Of a DNA stretch of 64,000 nt, positions 54,322-62,052 are shown piece after piece; position 1 is the stretch's first letter; every line of letters begins with the position of its first letter. The stretch is from contig NZ_JBKBQG010000014.1 of the NCBI RefSeq assembly GCF_046292825.1, forward strand, positions 1-64,000. Direction: 5' to 3'. This DNA is from Salinarimonas sp046292825. GTDB taxonomy: Bacteria > Pseudomonadota > Alphaproteobacteria > Rhizobiales > Beijerinckiaceae. The notes below the pieces were generated by a model, which was given only the letters and a program-made list of their open reading frames with translations, was not told the DNA's origin and made no database searches. Both the position numbers and the translations under genes were made by a program.

Positions 54322-55614
54322 TCAAGCCTCGAACGGATTCGTCACCAGGATCGTGTCGTCGCGCTCGGGGCTCGTCGAGAGCAAGGCCACCGGCGCGCCG
54401 ATGAGCTCCTCGATGAAGCGGACGTATTTCACGGCCTGGGCCGGGAGATCCGCCCAGGAACGCGCGCCGGCAGTGGAGCCGGACCAGCCCTCGAACTCCT
54501 TGTAAATCGGCTCGATTCGGGCTTGCGCGTCCTGCGCGGCAGGAAAGTGGTCGATTGCGTCGCCATCAAGGCGATAGCCGACGCAGACCTTGATCGTGTC
54601 GAAGCCGTCGAGCACGTCGAGCTTGGTGAGCGCGATGCCGGAAATCCCGCTCGTGCGCACCGTCTGGCGCACCAGCATCGCGTCGAACCAGCCGCAGCGG
54701 CGCTTGCGGCCCGTCACCGTGCCGAATTCGCGCCCGCGCTCGCCGATGCGCTCGCCGATCTCGTCGAACAATTCGGTCGGGAACGGCCCCTCCCCCACCC
54801 GCGTCGTGTACGCCTTGGCGATGCCGAGCACGTAGCCCACCGCGCTCGGGCCCAGGCCCGAGCCCGTCGCCGCCTGCCCGGCAACCGTGTTCGAGGAGGT
54901 CACGAAGGGATAGGTGCCGTGATCGACGTCGAGGAGAGCGCCCTGCGCGCCCTCGAACAGGATGCGCTTGCCCGCGCGCCGCTCCTCGTCGAGGAGCCGC
55001 CAGACGGCATCGATATAGGGCAGGACCTTCGGCGCGACGCTCGAGAGCTCCTCGTAGAGCGCCTCCAGCTCGAATTCCGGCAGCCCGAAGCCGCGGCGCA
55101 GCGCGTTGTGGTGGGTCAGGAGCCGCTCGATCTTCGGGCGCAGCGCGCCGAAATCGGCGAGGTCGTTGACGCGGATCGCGCGGCGGCCGACCTTGTCCTC
55201 GTAGGCCGGGCCGATGCCGCGCTTCGTCGTGCCGATCTTGGTGCCGTGCCCGCCGCTCTCGCGCAGCGCGTCGAGCTCGCGGTGGACGGAGAGGATGAGC
55301 GTCGCGTTGTCGGCGATGCGCAGATTGTCGCGGGAGATCGCGACGCCCTGGCCCTGCAGCCGCTCGATCTCGGCGGCGAGCGCGTGCGGGTCGATCACGA
55401 CGCCGTTGCCGATGACGGACAGGGTGCCCTCGCGCACGACGCCCGAGGGCAGGAGCGAGAGCTTGTACACGGTGCCGCCGATCACCAGCGTGTGGCCGGC
55501 ATTGTGCCCGCCCTGGAAGCGCACGACGACGTCCGCCTGGCTCGACAGCCAATCGACGATCTTGCCCTTGCCCTCGTCGCCCCATTGGGCGCCCACGACG
55601 ACGACGTTCGACAT
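54322..55614 (-). CDS. purA: Adenylosuccinate synthase
   Basis: 430 residues. Makes adenylosuccinate from IMP, GTP and aspartate, the first committed step to AMP. The GTP loop GDEGKGK (12-18) is near the N-terminus with GHNAGHT after it. Later blocks are GTTKRGIGPAYEDK and TVTGRKRRCGWFD. Full family length. The start is the ATG at 55614; sequence before it is not of the family. A terminator-like hairpin lies 57 bases upstream. Confidence 0.98.
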   Translation of the reverse strand: MSNVVVVGAQWGDEGKGKIVDWLSSQADVVVRFQGGHNAGHTLVIGGTVYKLSLLPSGVVREGTLSVIGNGVVIDPHALAAEIERLQGQGVAISRDNLRIADNATLILSVHRELDALRESGGHGTKIGTTKRGIGPAYEDKVGRRAIRVNDLADFGALRPKIERLLTHHNALRRGFGLPEFELEALYEELSSVAPKVLPYIDAVWRLLDEERRAGKRILFEGAQGALLDVDHGTYPFVTSSNTVAGQAATGSGLGPSAVGYVLGIAKAYTTRVGEGPFPTELFDEIGERIGERGREFGTVTGRKRRCGWFDAMLVRQTVRTSGISGIALTKLDVLDGFDTIKVCVGYRLDGDAIDHFPAAQDAQARIEPIYKEFEGWSGSTAGARSWADLPAQAVKYVRFIEELIGAPVALLSTSPERDDTILVTNPFEA

Positions 55615-55670
55615 CGCACTCCCCTCTCCACCCGGCGCGACGCCGACGGCCACGCTCGCCCGCCCGAACG

Positions 55671-55695
55671 AAAAACCCCGGCCGCAAGGCCGGGG
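55671..55695 (-). terminator. Rho-independent terminator in the purA leader region
   Basis: CCCCGGCC (55676-55683) and GGCCGGGG (55688-55695) form a perfect 8-bp stem with a GCAA loop. On the minus strand it is followed by TTTTT. It lies 57 bases before the purA start, so it either ends an upstream transcript or attenuates purA. Confidence 0.8.
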
Positions 55696-55800
55696 CGGGC
55701 GATTACCTTGCAAGGCGTTCTGATGGATCGCGCGCGCGAGGTCAAGCGGGCGCCCGCGCGCTCACGCGACGCGGGTCGGCTTGCGGAACGAGCGCGCGTG

Positions 55801-55943
55801 TTCTAGGCGTAGCAGCGTACCCGGTCGTCGGGCATTAAGACCCAGCTTGCTGGGCAGGCTGCTCACCGAGCGATGACAAGCTTCGAGTAGCCTAGATATT
55901 GTCGCTGTCCCAAAACCCCGCTTCGGCGGGGTTTTGTGTTTTT
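55801..55943. ncRNA. Candidate structured RNA between two terminators
   Basis: A closing stem CTAGGC/GCCTAG (55803-55808 with 55890-55895) and a second AGCAGC/GCTGCT (55811-55816 with 55858-55863) enclose two hairpins, CCCG-GTCGT-CGGG (55820-55832) and CCCAG-CTTG-CTGGG (55841-55854). On the plus strand a UUCG-loop terminator follows. The pairing would also work on the minus strand, ending at the terminator at 55671. Less GC-rich than coding DNA. I cannot place it in a named RNA family; 6S-like RNA was considered, but the shape does not match well. Confidence 0.4.
55912..55943 (+). terminator. Bidirectional terminator with UUCG loop
   Basis: AAAACCCCGC (55912-55921) and GCGGGGTTTT (55926-55935) form a perfect 10-bp stem with a TTCG loop. 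GTGTTTTT follows on the plus strand. The A-rich 5' arm also makes it work on the minus strand, where it would end the transcript of the gene at 55988. Confidence 0.85.
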
Positions 55944-55987
55944 CGCGGTCCGGAGCCGTCGGCTGCCCGGCAATGCCGAGCGCGCGC

Positions 55988-56983
55988 TCACGCGACGCGG
56001 GTCATCAGCGCGCGCAGGCGCGGGGAGATCTCGAGGGCTTCGCTCGCGACGAAGGCGAGGAGCGCGCGCTCGGGATCGCCGAGTTCGCGGCGCCCCTCCA
56101 GCCGGCCGAGCAGCCAAGCGGCCTCCTCGTCGTCGACGCGATCGGGGCTGAGGCCGCTCGAATCGTCGACCGCGGCCGGCACGGGGCGGGTCGTCACGCC
56201 GAAGGCCTGCGCCGCCATCTGCCGGAAGGTGGACAGGACGCCCGAGCCGATCGAGCGGCGCTGGTCGAGCCAGGCGTTGCGGTCGAGGACCTGCAGCCGC
56301 GCGGGGGCGTGGCGCCCGGGGCCGGCGAGCAGGTGGTTGCCGATCGCGCGGGCGTAGAGATCGGCGAAGCTCGGATCGTTGTCGGCGCCCGCCGTCGCCT
56401 CGGCGATGCGCATCAGGACCTCGGCCTCGGCGCGGGTGACGTGGCCGAACCCCTCGCTCGAGGCGACGTAGAGCACCCGGCGCAGCGCCTGCACGTCGGC
56501 GAAAGTCACGCGACCCGGCGCATGCCGCTCGCCCGTGATCGCCTCCCCCTCCCCCGTCAGCACCACCTGCTCGACGAGGCCGAGCGCGAAGGCGGCCAGC
56601 CGATCGGGCACGACGCGCGCGCGCTCCATGACGTGGAGGAGCGCGGCGAACTCGGTCGCGAGGACCGGGCGGCCCGCGAGCCGGGCGATCATCCAGTCGG
56701 CGTTCGCGTCCGAGAGATAGCCGCGCGGCTCGAGCTGGTGGACCATCAGGTCGGCGATGGCCTCGCAGAAGAAGTCGCGCCATTCCCGGCAGCCGCGCTC
56801 GCCGACCTGACGCGCGAGCGCGAAGAGCGTCTCGCCCTCGGCGAGCGTGATGGCGTCGTCGGGCCCGAAGATGCGCGCGCGCAGGGCGAGCACGCCCTCG
56901 GGCGTCAGCGGCAGGTCCGCAAGGCCGGCGAGCGGCTCGACCGAGCCGAAATCGCGGCTCTCGGGGCTGGCGGCGTGGTCCAT
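55988..56983 (-). CDS. Conserved hypothetical helical protein
   Basis: 331 residues from the ATG at 56983, with GGAG at 6 bases. No signal peptide or membrane helix. Almost all helical, with repeated acidic segments such as GPDDAITLAEGETLFALARQVG and TRAEAEVLMRIAEATAGADNDPSFADLYARAIGNHLL, which resemble TerB-like acidic helical repeats. Function unknown. Its transcript would stop at the terminator at 55912-55943. The MFS gene lies 49 bp upstream. Confidence 0.75.
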   Translation of the reverse strand: MDHAASPESRDFGSVEPLAGLADLPLTPEGVLALRARIFGPDDAITLAEGETLFALARQVGERGCREWRDFFCEAIADLMVHQLEPRGYLSDANADWMIARLAGRPVLATEFAALLHVMERARVVPDRLAAFALGLVEQVVLTGEGEAITGERHAPGRVTFADVQALRRVLYVASSEGFGHVTRAEAEVLMRIAEATAGADNDPSFADLYARAIGNHLLAGPGRHAPARLQVLDRNAWLDQRRSIGSGVLSTFRQMAAQAFGVTTRPVPAAVDDSSGLSPDRVDDEEAAWLLGRLEGRRELGDPERALLAFVASEALEISPRLRALMTRVA

Positions 56984-57032
56984 GGGGCACTCCACGGGCT
57001 GTTCGGCACCGGGCGAGCCTGCCACGCTTCCC

Positions 57033-58181
57033 TTACGATTGCGTCAATCGCCGACCCGCACTCGCGCGCCAGGCGATCGCCGCGCCCATGAGGCCGAGCG
57101 GCGCGACCGCGAGGAAGGCGAGGCTGCCTCCCGCCGCGTAGAGCGGCCCGCACGCGACCATCGCCAAGGACATGGCGAGCGCCGAGGCGCCGGCGAGCGC
57201 GCCCTGCGCGCGCCCGCGCGTCCCGGGCGGGGCGAGCGCCACGATCGCCGCCATCGCGCCGAGATGCGTCGCACCGAAGGAGAGCCCGTGGAGCGCCTGC
57301 AGGAGGAAGGTCGCGCCGAGCCCCGGATCGAGCGCGAGGCCGCCGAAGCGCAGGAAGGCGGCGAGGCCGCCGATCACGATCAGCCCGAAGCCGCCGACCT
57401 TCCCCACCTGCCGGCCCACCAGCACGAAGAGGAGGATCTCCGCGATCACCCCCACCGCCCACAGCCAGCCGACCGCGAGCCCCGGAAAGCCGAGCCCCTT
57501 CCAGTGCAGCGTGCCGTAGGCGTAGACGCCCGCATGGCTCGCCTGGACCATCGCGGCGGCGGCGATGGCGAGGACGAGCGGGCGCGGCAGACGGGGCGTC
57601 CGCGCCGTCGCCCCCACGCCCGTGTCGCGCTCCGAGGAGGTGGCGGGCGCGCCGAGCCCCACGAGGGCGCCGACGAGCGCGAGCGCCGCGACGCCGATCG
57701 GGATCGCGTCCGGCGGCAGCGCCTCGAGCAGCCAGCCCATCAGGATCGTCGTGGCGAGGAAGGCGAGCGAGCCGAAGATGCGGATGCGCCCGTAATCGAT
57801 GCCGCGATGCTCGCGCACGGCGTCCGTCGTCACGAGCTCGCTCGCGGGCACGATCGGCGCCTGCGCGATCGCCGCCGCGATCACGACGAGCGCGATCACG
57901 AGCGGGTCGGGCGCGGCGACGAGGGCGGCATAGGCCGCCGCGACCCCGAGCTGCGCGCACACGATCAGCCGACGCGCGGAGACCCCGCGATCGGTGAGCC
58001 CCAAGAGCGGCGGGGCGGCGACGATGCGCGCGAGCGTCGGCAGCGCGACGAAGAGCCCGATCAGGCTCGCCGCGACGCCGCGGCTCTCGAGCCAGACCGG
58101 CAGATAGGGCATGGCGATGCCGATCCCGGCGAAAGCCGTGGCCGAGAGCGCCGCGAGGCGGACGGAGAGCGGCAGGGACAT
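57033..58181 (-). CDS. MFS transporter (HcaT/LacY-like)
   Basis: 382 residues, about 12 membrane helices. MFS fold of the MFS_1-like group that includes the 3-phenylpropionate transporter HcaT: GIAMPYLPVWLESRGVAASLIGLFVALPTLARIVAAP and REHRGIDYGRIRIFGSLAFLATT are typical, and LHGLSFGATHLGAMAAI is in the second half. Substrate unknown. It diverges from the CheZ-like gene and leads into the helical unknown gene. Confidence 0.87.
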   Translation of the reverse strand: MSLPLSVRLAALSATAFAGIGIAMPYLPVWLESRGVAASLIGLFVALPTLARIVAAPPLLGLTDRGVSARRLIVCAQLGVAAAYAALVAAPDPLVIALVVIAAAIAQAPIVPASELVTTDAVREHRGIDYGRIRIFGSLAFLATTILMGWLLEALPPDAIPIGVAALALVGALVGLGAPATSSERDTGVGATARTPRLPRPLVLAIAAAAMVQASHAGVYAYGTLHWKGLGFPGLAVGWLWAVGVIAEILLFVLVGRQVGKVGGFGLIVIGGLAAFLRFGGLALDPGLGATFLLQALHGLSFGATHLGAMAAIVALAPPGTRGRAQGALAGASALAMSLAMVACGPLYAAGGSLAFLAVAPLGLMGAAIAWRASAGRRLTQS

Positions 58182-58398
58182 CGAGAGCCGGAGGGAATCG
58201 CGCGGGATGCGGCGGCGGGCTCTCCCTATAGCACGCGCGCCCGATGCCGCGAATGCGACCGCGTTCGGTGACCCGAGCTTCACCTTTTCGCCGAATTGCG
58301 CGTTGATCGTGCCCTTCGGTAAGGGGTCCTCAACGCCTCGTGGGCGAAGGTCGACCTCGGAGCCGTCCCGCGATTCGAGACCCGAGGTCGCCCCCCGC

Positions 58399-59319
58399 AT
58401 GAACGAGTCGAAAGCCCTCACCCCGATCGACGAGGCCGATTACGAGGCCATCGAGGCGGCCGTGATGGAGACGCAGCGCGGACGCTGGTTCCTCGCCGAA
58501 TACGCGCGCCGCAACCGCACCGCCGACACCGGCATGCTCCTCGAAGCCATCGGCCGGCTCGAGAACGCCGTTCGTTCCGAGCGCGAGATCGTCGATCTCG
58601 ATCGCCTGCGCTTCGACCTCGTCGAGATGGCGCGGGCCATCACCGTCACCAAGCGCGAGATCGCCTCGATCCGCCCCGCCGAGGGCACGCCCACCGATCT
58701 CGGCGTCGCCTCCGAGGCGCTCGACGGGATCGTGCGCACGACGGAGCGCGCGACGACCGACATCCTCGAAGCCGCCGAACACGTGCAGGAGGCCGCCTGG
58801 ACCCTGCGCGAGGACGGCGCTCGCGCCGATCTGTGCGACGAGCTCGACCGGCGCGCGACCGAGATCTACACCTCCTGCTCCTTCCAGGACCTCACCGCCC
58901 AGCGCACCCGCCGCATCATCGAGACGCTGCGCTTCCTCGAGGGGCGCATCAACGCGATGATCGACGTCTGGGGCGCGGACGCCGGGGATCTCGACGCGCA
59001 GGACGAGGGCGAGCCGCACCTCTCCGCCAAGCTCGACGTCTTCAACGGCCTCGACCAGACCGCCATCGACGACGCCCTGATCGTCGAGGCGACGCCCTTC
59101 GCGATCGAGGTGGTCGAACCGGCCCCCGTCGACGATCTCCCCGCCGAGCCGATCGCCTGGACCGAGCCGCTGGCCGAGGCGTCCGCGGAGGAGGCGGTGG
59201 AGGACGTCGCCGAGCAGCCGGCTGAGGAGGAGATCGCGGTTCAGGAGGAGCTCGATCTCGGCGCCTTCGCCGACATCGACGCCCTCCCCGTCCGCGAGAA
59301 GCTCGTGCGCTTCAGCTGA
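58399..59319 (+). CDS. CheZ-like phosphatase
   Basis: 306 residues. Long helical hairpin with the CheZ catalytic block CSFQDLTAQRTRRIIETL (160-177). D164 and Q168 correspond to the catalytic Asp143 and Gln147 of E. coli CheZ, with the same spacing. CheZ proteins dephosphorylate CheY-type receivers. The C-terminal 100 residues are acidic (many Glu/Asp/Ala) and end with a short helix, DALPVREKLVRFS, like a CheY-binding tail. No other chemotaxis gene is nearby. A lone receiver (14766-15149) is one possible client elsewhere in the window, as speculation. Confidence 0.82.
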   Translation: MNESKALTPIDEADYEAIEAAVMETQRGRWFLAEYARRNRTADTGMLLEAIGRLENAVRSEREIVDLDRLRFDLVEMARAITVTKREIASIRPAEGTPTDLGVASEALDGIVRTTERATTDILEAAEHVQEAAWTLREDGARADLCDELDRRATEIYTSCSFQDLTAQRTRRIIETLRFLEGRINAMIDVWGADAGDLDAQDEGEPHLSAKLDVFNGLDQTAIDDALIVEATPFAIEVVEPAPVDDLPAEPIAWTEPLAEASAEEAVEDVAEQPAEEEIAVQEELDLGAFADIDALPVREKLVRFS

Positions 59320-59342
59320 GCGCCTGTGAATCTTTCGGAGGT

Positions 59343-59521
59343 TGTCATCCCGGGCCGCGAAGCGGACCCGGGACCCATACCCTCGACGACAAGTCCGAGC
59401 GCGCATGCCGCGCTCGTTCCGCTACATTTGGGCAGCTTCCGTCGGAGAAACGCAGCCTACAGGCTGCGACTGACACGTCGTGGTTCTGGGTCCCGGATCG
59501 CCTTTGGCGTCCGGGATGACA
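59343..59521. repeat. Inverted-repeat element family A, copy 3
   Basis: 179 bp, TGTCATCCCGG to CCGGGATGACA. It is inverted relative to copies 1 and 2: the TTCGCGG-type end comes first. Internal GAGCGCGCATGCCGCGCTC and GCAGCCTACAGGCTGC palindromes are conserved. Confidence 0.87.
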
Positions 59522-59570
59522 CCGCAACGAGAGATTTTCAAGCTCTGAGCGTTCGGGAATCCCCCACCCC

Positions 59571-59751
59571 CGTCATTCCGGGGCGCGAAGCGAGCCCGGA
59601 ACCCAGATTCCCCACCTCGGAATAGCAGCCTATAGGCTGCGTCCCTCGACGCATCGATCAATCGCCTGCAGGTGGAGAGCGAGCGCGCATGCGCGCTCGA
59701 CCCGATGTCGGGAGTCTGGATTCCGGGCTCGCTTCGCGCCCCGGAATGACG
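59571..59751. repeat. Inverted-repeat element family A, copy 4 (diverged)
   Basis: 181 bp with ends CGTCATTCCGGGG and CCCCGGAATGACG, a variant of the family A ends. It keeps a GCAGCCTATAGGCTGC centre and a GAGCGCGCATGCGCGCTC palindrome. It follows copy 3 by 49 bp. Confidence 0.83.
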
Positions 59752-59789
59752 GGCGTGGAGGAATCGAGACTACTCCGTCGTCCCGCCCC

Positions 59790-61976
59790 TCACCCCGCCA
59801 CGAACTCCTGCCCCTTCGCCGCGCTCGCGGCGAGGACGGTGCGGGTGATCTCGCCGATCAGGTCGACATGGCCGAGCGCCTCGCGCAGCCGCTCCCGTTC
59901 GGCGGGCTCGAGCGCCTTGAGGTCGACCTTGGCGCTCGGGCGGCGGCCGGCGGAGACGTCGGCGATCTGCTGGGCGATCACGAGGCGCGAGACGAAGGCG
60001 TGGATGTCGGCGAGGAGCCGGGCATCCGCCGCGCCGGTGCCGGCGGCGCGCGTCGCCGCGAGGAGCCGTTCCGGCGTCGCGCGCGCGGGAATGCCGTGGC
60101 GCAACGCCATGGCGCGGGCGCCGGCCGTGATCGGCGCGAGCGCGCCCGCCTTCAGGTCGACCCGGCCCGCCTCGTCGGTGCGGATGCCGCCGAGGAGGCC
60201 GAGCGGCGCGCGCCGGCCCATCGCCTGGGCGCCCAGCGTGCGCGCGAGCCCCGGCGCCGCCCGCGCGGCCTGCGTCGCGATCTCGCGCAGCACGTGGGCG
60301 AGATGCGCGCCGGCGGCGTCCGAGGTCGCGGCCGGGGCGAAATCGTAGAAGGTGTCGACGTCCAGAAGCGCCTCCGGCTCCGGGTGCGCCACCCAGGCAG
60401 CGATCGCCTCGCCCCATTCCGAGAGGCGGCGGCGGAACTTGCGCTCGCTCGCCATCACGCCGCCCTTGCAGAGCGGCACGCCCGCCTCCGCGAGGATCGC
60501 GCTCACCCGCGCGCCGAAGCGCGCGAACCAGTCCGCCTCGTCGTCGAGATCGCCGCGATAGCGGTCGTCGATCACGAGCGCATTGTCCTGGTCGGGGGCG
60601 AGCAGGCACTCGCCGCGCCCGGCCGAGCCGAGCACGAGGAGGCACCACGGCGCGGGGGCGCGCCCGGCTCCCGCGGCGACGAGCTCGGCTTCGGCGAGCT
60701 CGGCCGCCTTCGCCGTCATCGCGACGATCTCGGCGGAGATCACCGCCGCGATCTCGGGTGCCGTCATCGCGTCCGCCATCAGCGAGGCGGCGAGCGGGGC
60801 GAGCGCGTGATGGGCGCCCGCGAGATCGGCGGGGCTGCGCGCGGCGGCGATCTCGTCGCCGACGGTGAGCGTCGCGAGCGCGCGCTCGCGCAGGAGGGTG
60901 CGCAGGGTGAAGACGCCGTCGATGCGCCCGTCCGGCGCGGTCACCGCGAGATAACGCAGGTTGCGCCGCGCCATGCCCCCGAGCGCCCGGAACAGGAGCG
61001 TGTCCCCCGAGGCCGCGATCACCGGCGCGCTCATCACCGCCGCGACGGGAAGATCGGCCGCGGCGGCGCCATGGGCGCCGAGTGCGCGCAGGACGTCGCG
61101 CTCCGTGACGATGCCGGCCTTGCCCGCGACGAGCGGCTCGACGATCAGGCAGCCGATCCCCGCCGTCTTCATCCGCGCCGCCGCCTCCGCGAGCGTGCTC
61201 TCGCGATCGATCGAGAGCGGCGGGGAGGACATCACGTCGGCGAGGCGGTGGCGGTAGAGGAATCCGTCGATCGCGCGCGCGGCGCCGCGGCGGATGGCGG
61301 CATCGGCGAAATCGGGCTTCGAATCCGGTCGGTCGTGCCAGCCCGCCTCCTCCTGCCGGGCGACGAGGCCGCGCGGGCGTCGCGCCAGCGCCTCCGCCTG
61401 CGGCAGCGTCCGCACGCCCGCCGCGCGCAGCTCCGGAAACAGGCCGGCGAAGACCTGCGCGGTCGCGATCGCGTCGCCGAGCGCCGTGTTGCGGCCCTCC
61501 AGCGGAATGTCGAGCGCGTGCGCGAGATCGTCGAGGGAGGGATCGACGCGCTTCGAATCGAGCGCCGCCGCGAGCAGGCCGACGTCGAGCGCGCGCGGCT
61601 CGCGCCACTCGACGCCGACGCGGGCGGCCTCGTGGCGCAGGACGGCGAGATCGAAGCCAACGGCGTGGCCGATGACGATCTGGTCGCCGAGGAAGGCGAG
61701 GAGCTGGGGCAGGGCCTCCGCGATCGGCGGCGCGCCCGCGACGTCCGCGTCGCAGAGGCCGTGGATGCGGCTCGCCAGCGCCGGGATCGGCATTTGCGGG
61801 TCGACCCGCGTCGAGAACGTCTCCTCATGCGCGATCCGCGCCCCGCGCATCCGCACGGCCCCGATCTGGACGATGCGATCGCGCCGCACGTCGAGGCCCG
61901 TCGTCTCGAGATCGACGACGACGAAATCGAGCTGCTCGAGTGTCGTGACCACCGGCCGATGCTCGATGCGGCTCAT
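59790..61976 (-). CDS. Exonuclease-CBS-DUF294 fusion protein
   Basis: 728 residues, soluble. Domain 1 (about 14-180) is a DnaQ-type exonuclease with D22, E24 and D109, D168, but the usual catalytic His is Asn (N163 in GRNTALGD). Domain 2 (about 243-365) is a pair of CBS domains (DVMSSP, AVMSAP). Domain 3 (about 366-510) is a DUF294 nucleotidyltransferase-like fold with GSAGRGECLLAPDQDN (450-465; metal pair D462, D464). DUF294 C-terminal helices follow. It unites in one chain activities that are separate genes at 12583 and 15815. Targets unknown. The gene stands alone, 76 bp downstream of ispH, convergent with the CheZ-like gene. Confidence 0.9.
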   Translation of the reverse strand: MSRIEHRPVVTTLEQLDFVVVDLETTGLDVRRDRIVQIGAVRMRGARIAHEETFSTRVDPQMPIPALASRIHGLCDADVAGAPPIAEALPQLLAFLGDQIVIGHAVGFDLAVLRHEAARVGVEWREPRALDVGLLAAALDSKRVDPSLDDLAHALDIPLEGRNTALGDAIATAQVFAGLFPELRAAGVRTLPQAEALARRPRGLVARQEEAGWHDRPDSKPDFADAAIRRGAARAIDGFLYRHRLADVMSSPPLSIDRESTLAEAAARMKTAGIGCLIVEPLVAGKAGIVTERDVLRALGAHGAAAADLPVAAVMSAPVIAASGDTLLFRALGGMARRNLRYLAVTAPDGRIDGVFTLRTLLRERALATLTVGDEIAAARSPADLAGAHHALAPLAASLMADAMTAPEIAAVISAEIVAMTAKAAELAEAELVAAGAGRAPAPWCLLVLGSAGRGECLLAPDQDNALVIDDRYRGDLDDEADWFARFGARVSAILAEAGVPLCKGGVMASERKFRRRLSEWGEAIAAWVAHPEPEALLDVDTFYDFAPAATSDAAGAHLAHVLREIATQAARAAPGLARTLGAQAMGRRAPLGLLGGIRTDEAGRVDLKAGALAPITAGARAMALRHGIPARATPERLLAATRAAGTGAADARLLADIHAFVSRLVIAQQIADVSAGRRPSAKVDLKALEPAERERLREALGHVDLIGEITRTVLAASAAKGQEFVAG

Positions 61977-62052
61977 GGCTGGCCTCCTCGGACGTCCCTG
62001 TGGACGCGAAAGACAGCGTAGCGCCGATCCGTTGCGAATTGCTTGCGGGCGT

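Larger units (their letters stand above)
55615..55987. other. 373-bp region upstream of purA
   Basis: No protein gene. It holds a strong minus-strand terminator (55671-55695), a fold-rich segment (55801-55895) treated as a possible non-coding RNA, and a second terminator (55912-55943). Promoter words such as TTGACC (minus strand, 55739-55744) are present but not convincing. Confidence 0.6.
59320..59789. other. 470-bp convergent gap filled by two repeat elements
   Basis: Between the CheZ-like and exonuclease-DUF294 genes, which converge. It consists almost wholly of family A copies 3 and 4 with short spacers. No gene is seen. Confidence 0.7.

Noticed and set aside
55801..55943. 6S RNA, SRP RNA or a tRNA in the purA upstream region
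   Set aside because: No long rod with central bubble as in 6S, no SRP GGAAG loop and no tRNA fold. It is kept only as an unnamed candidate.
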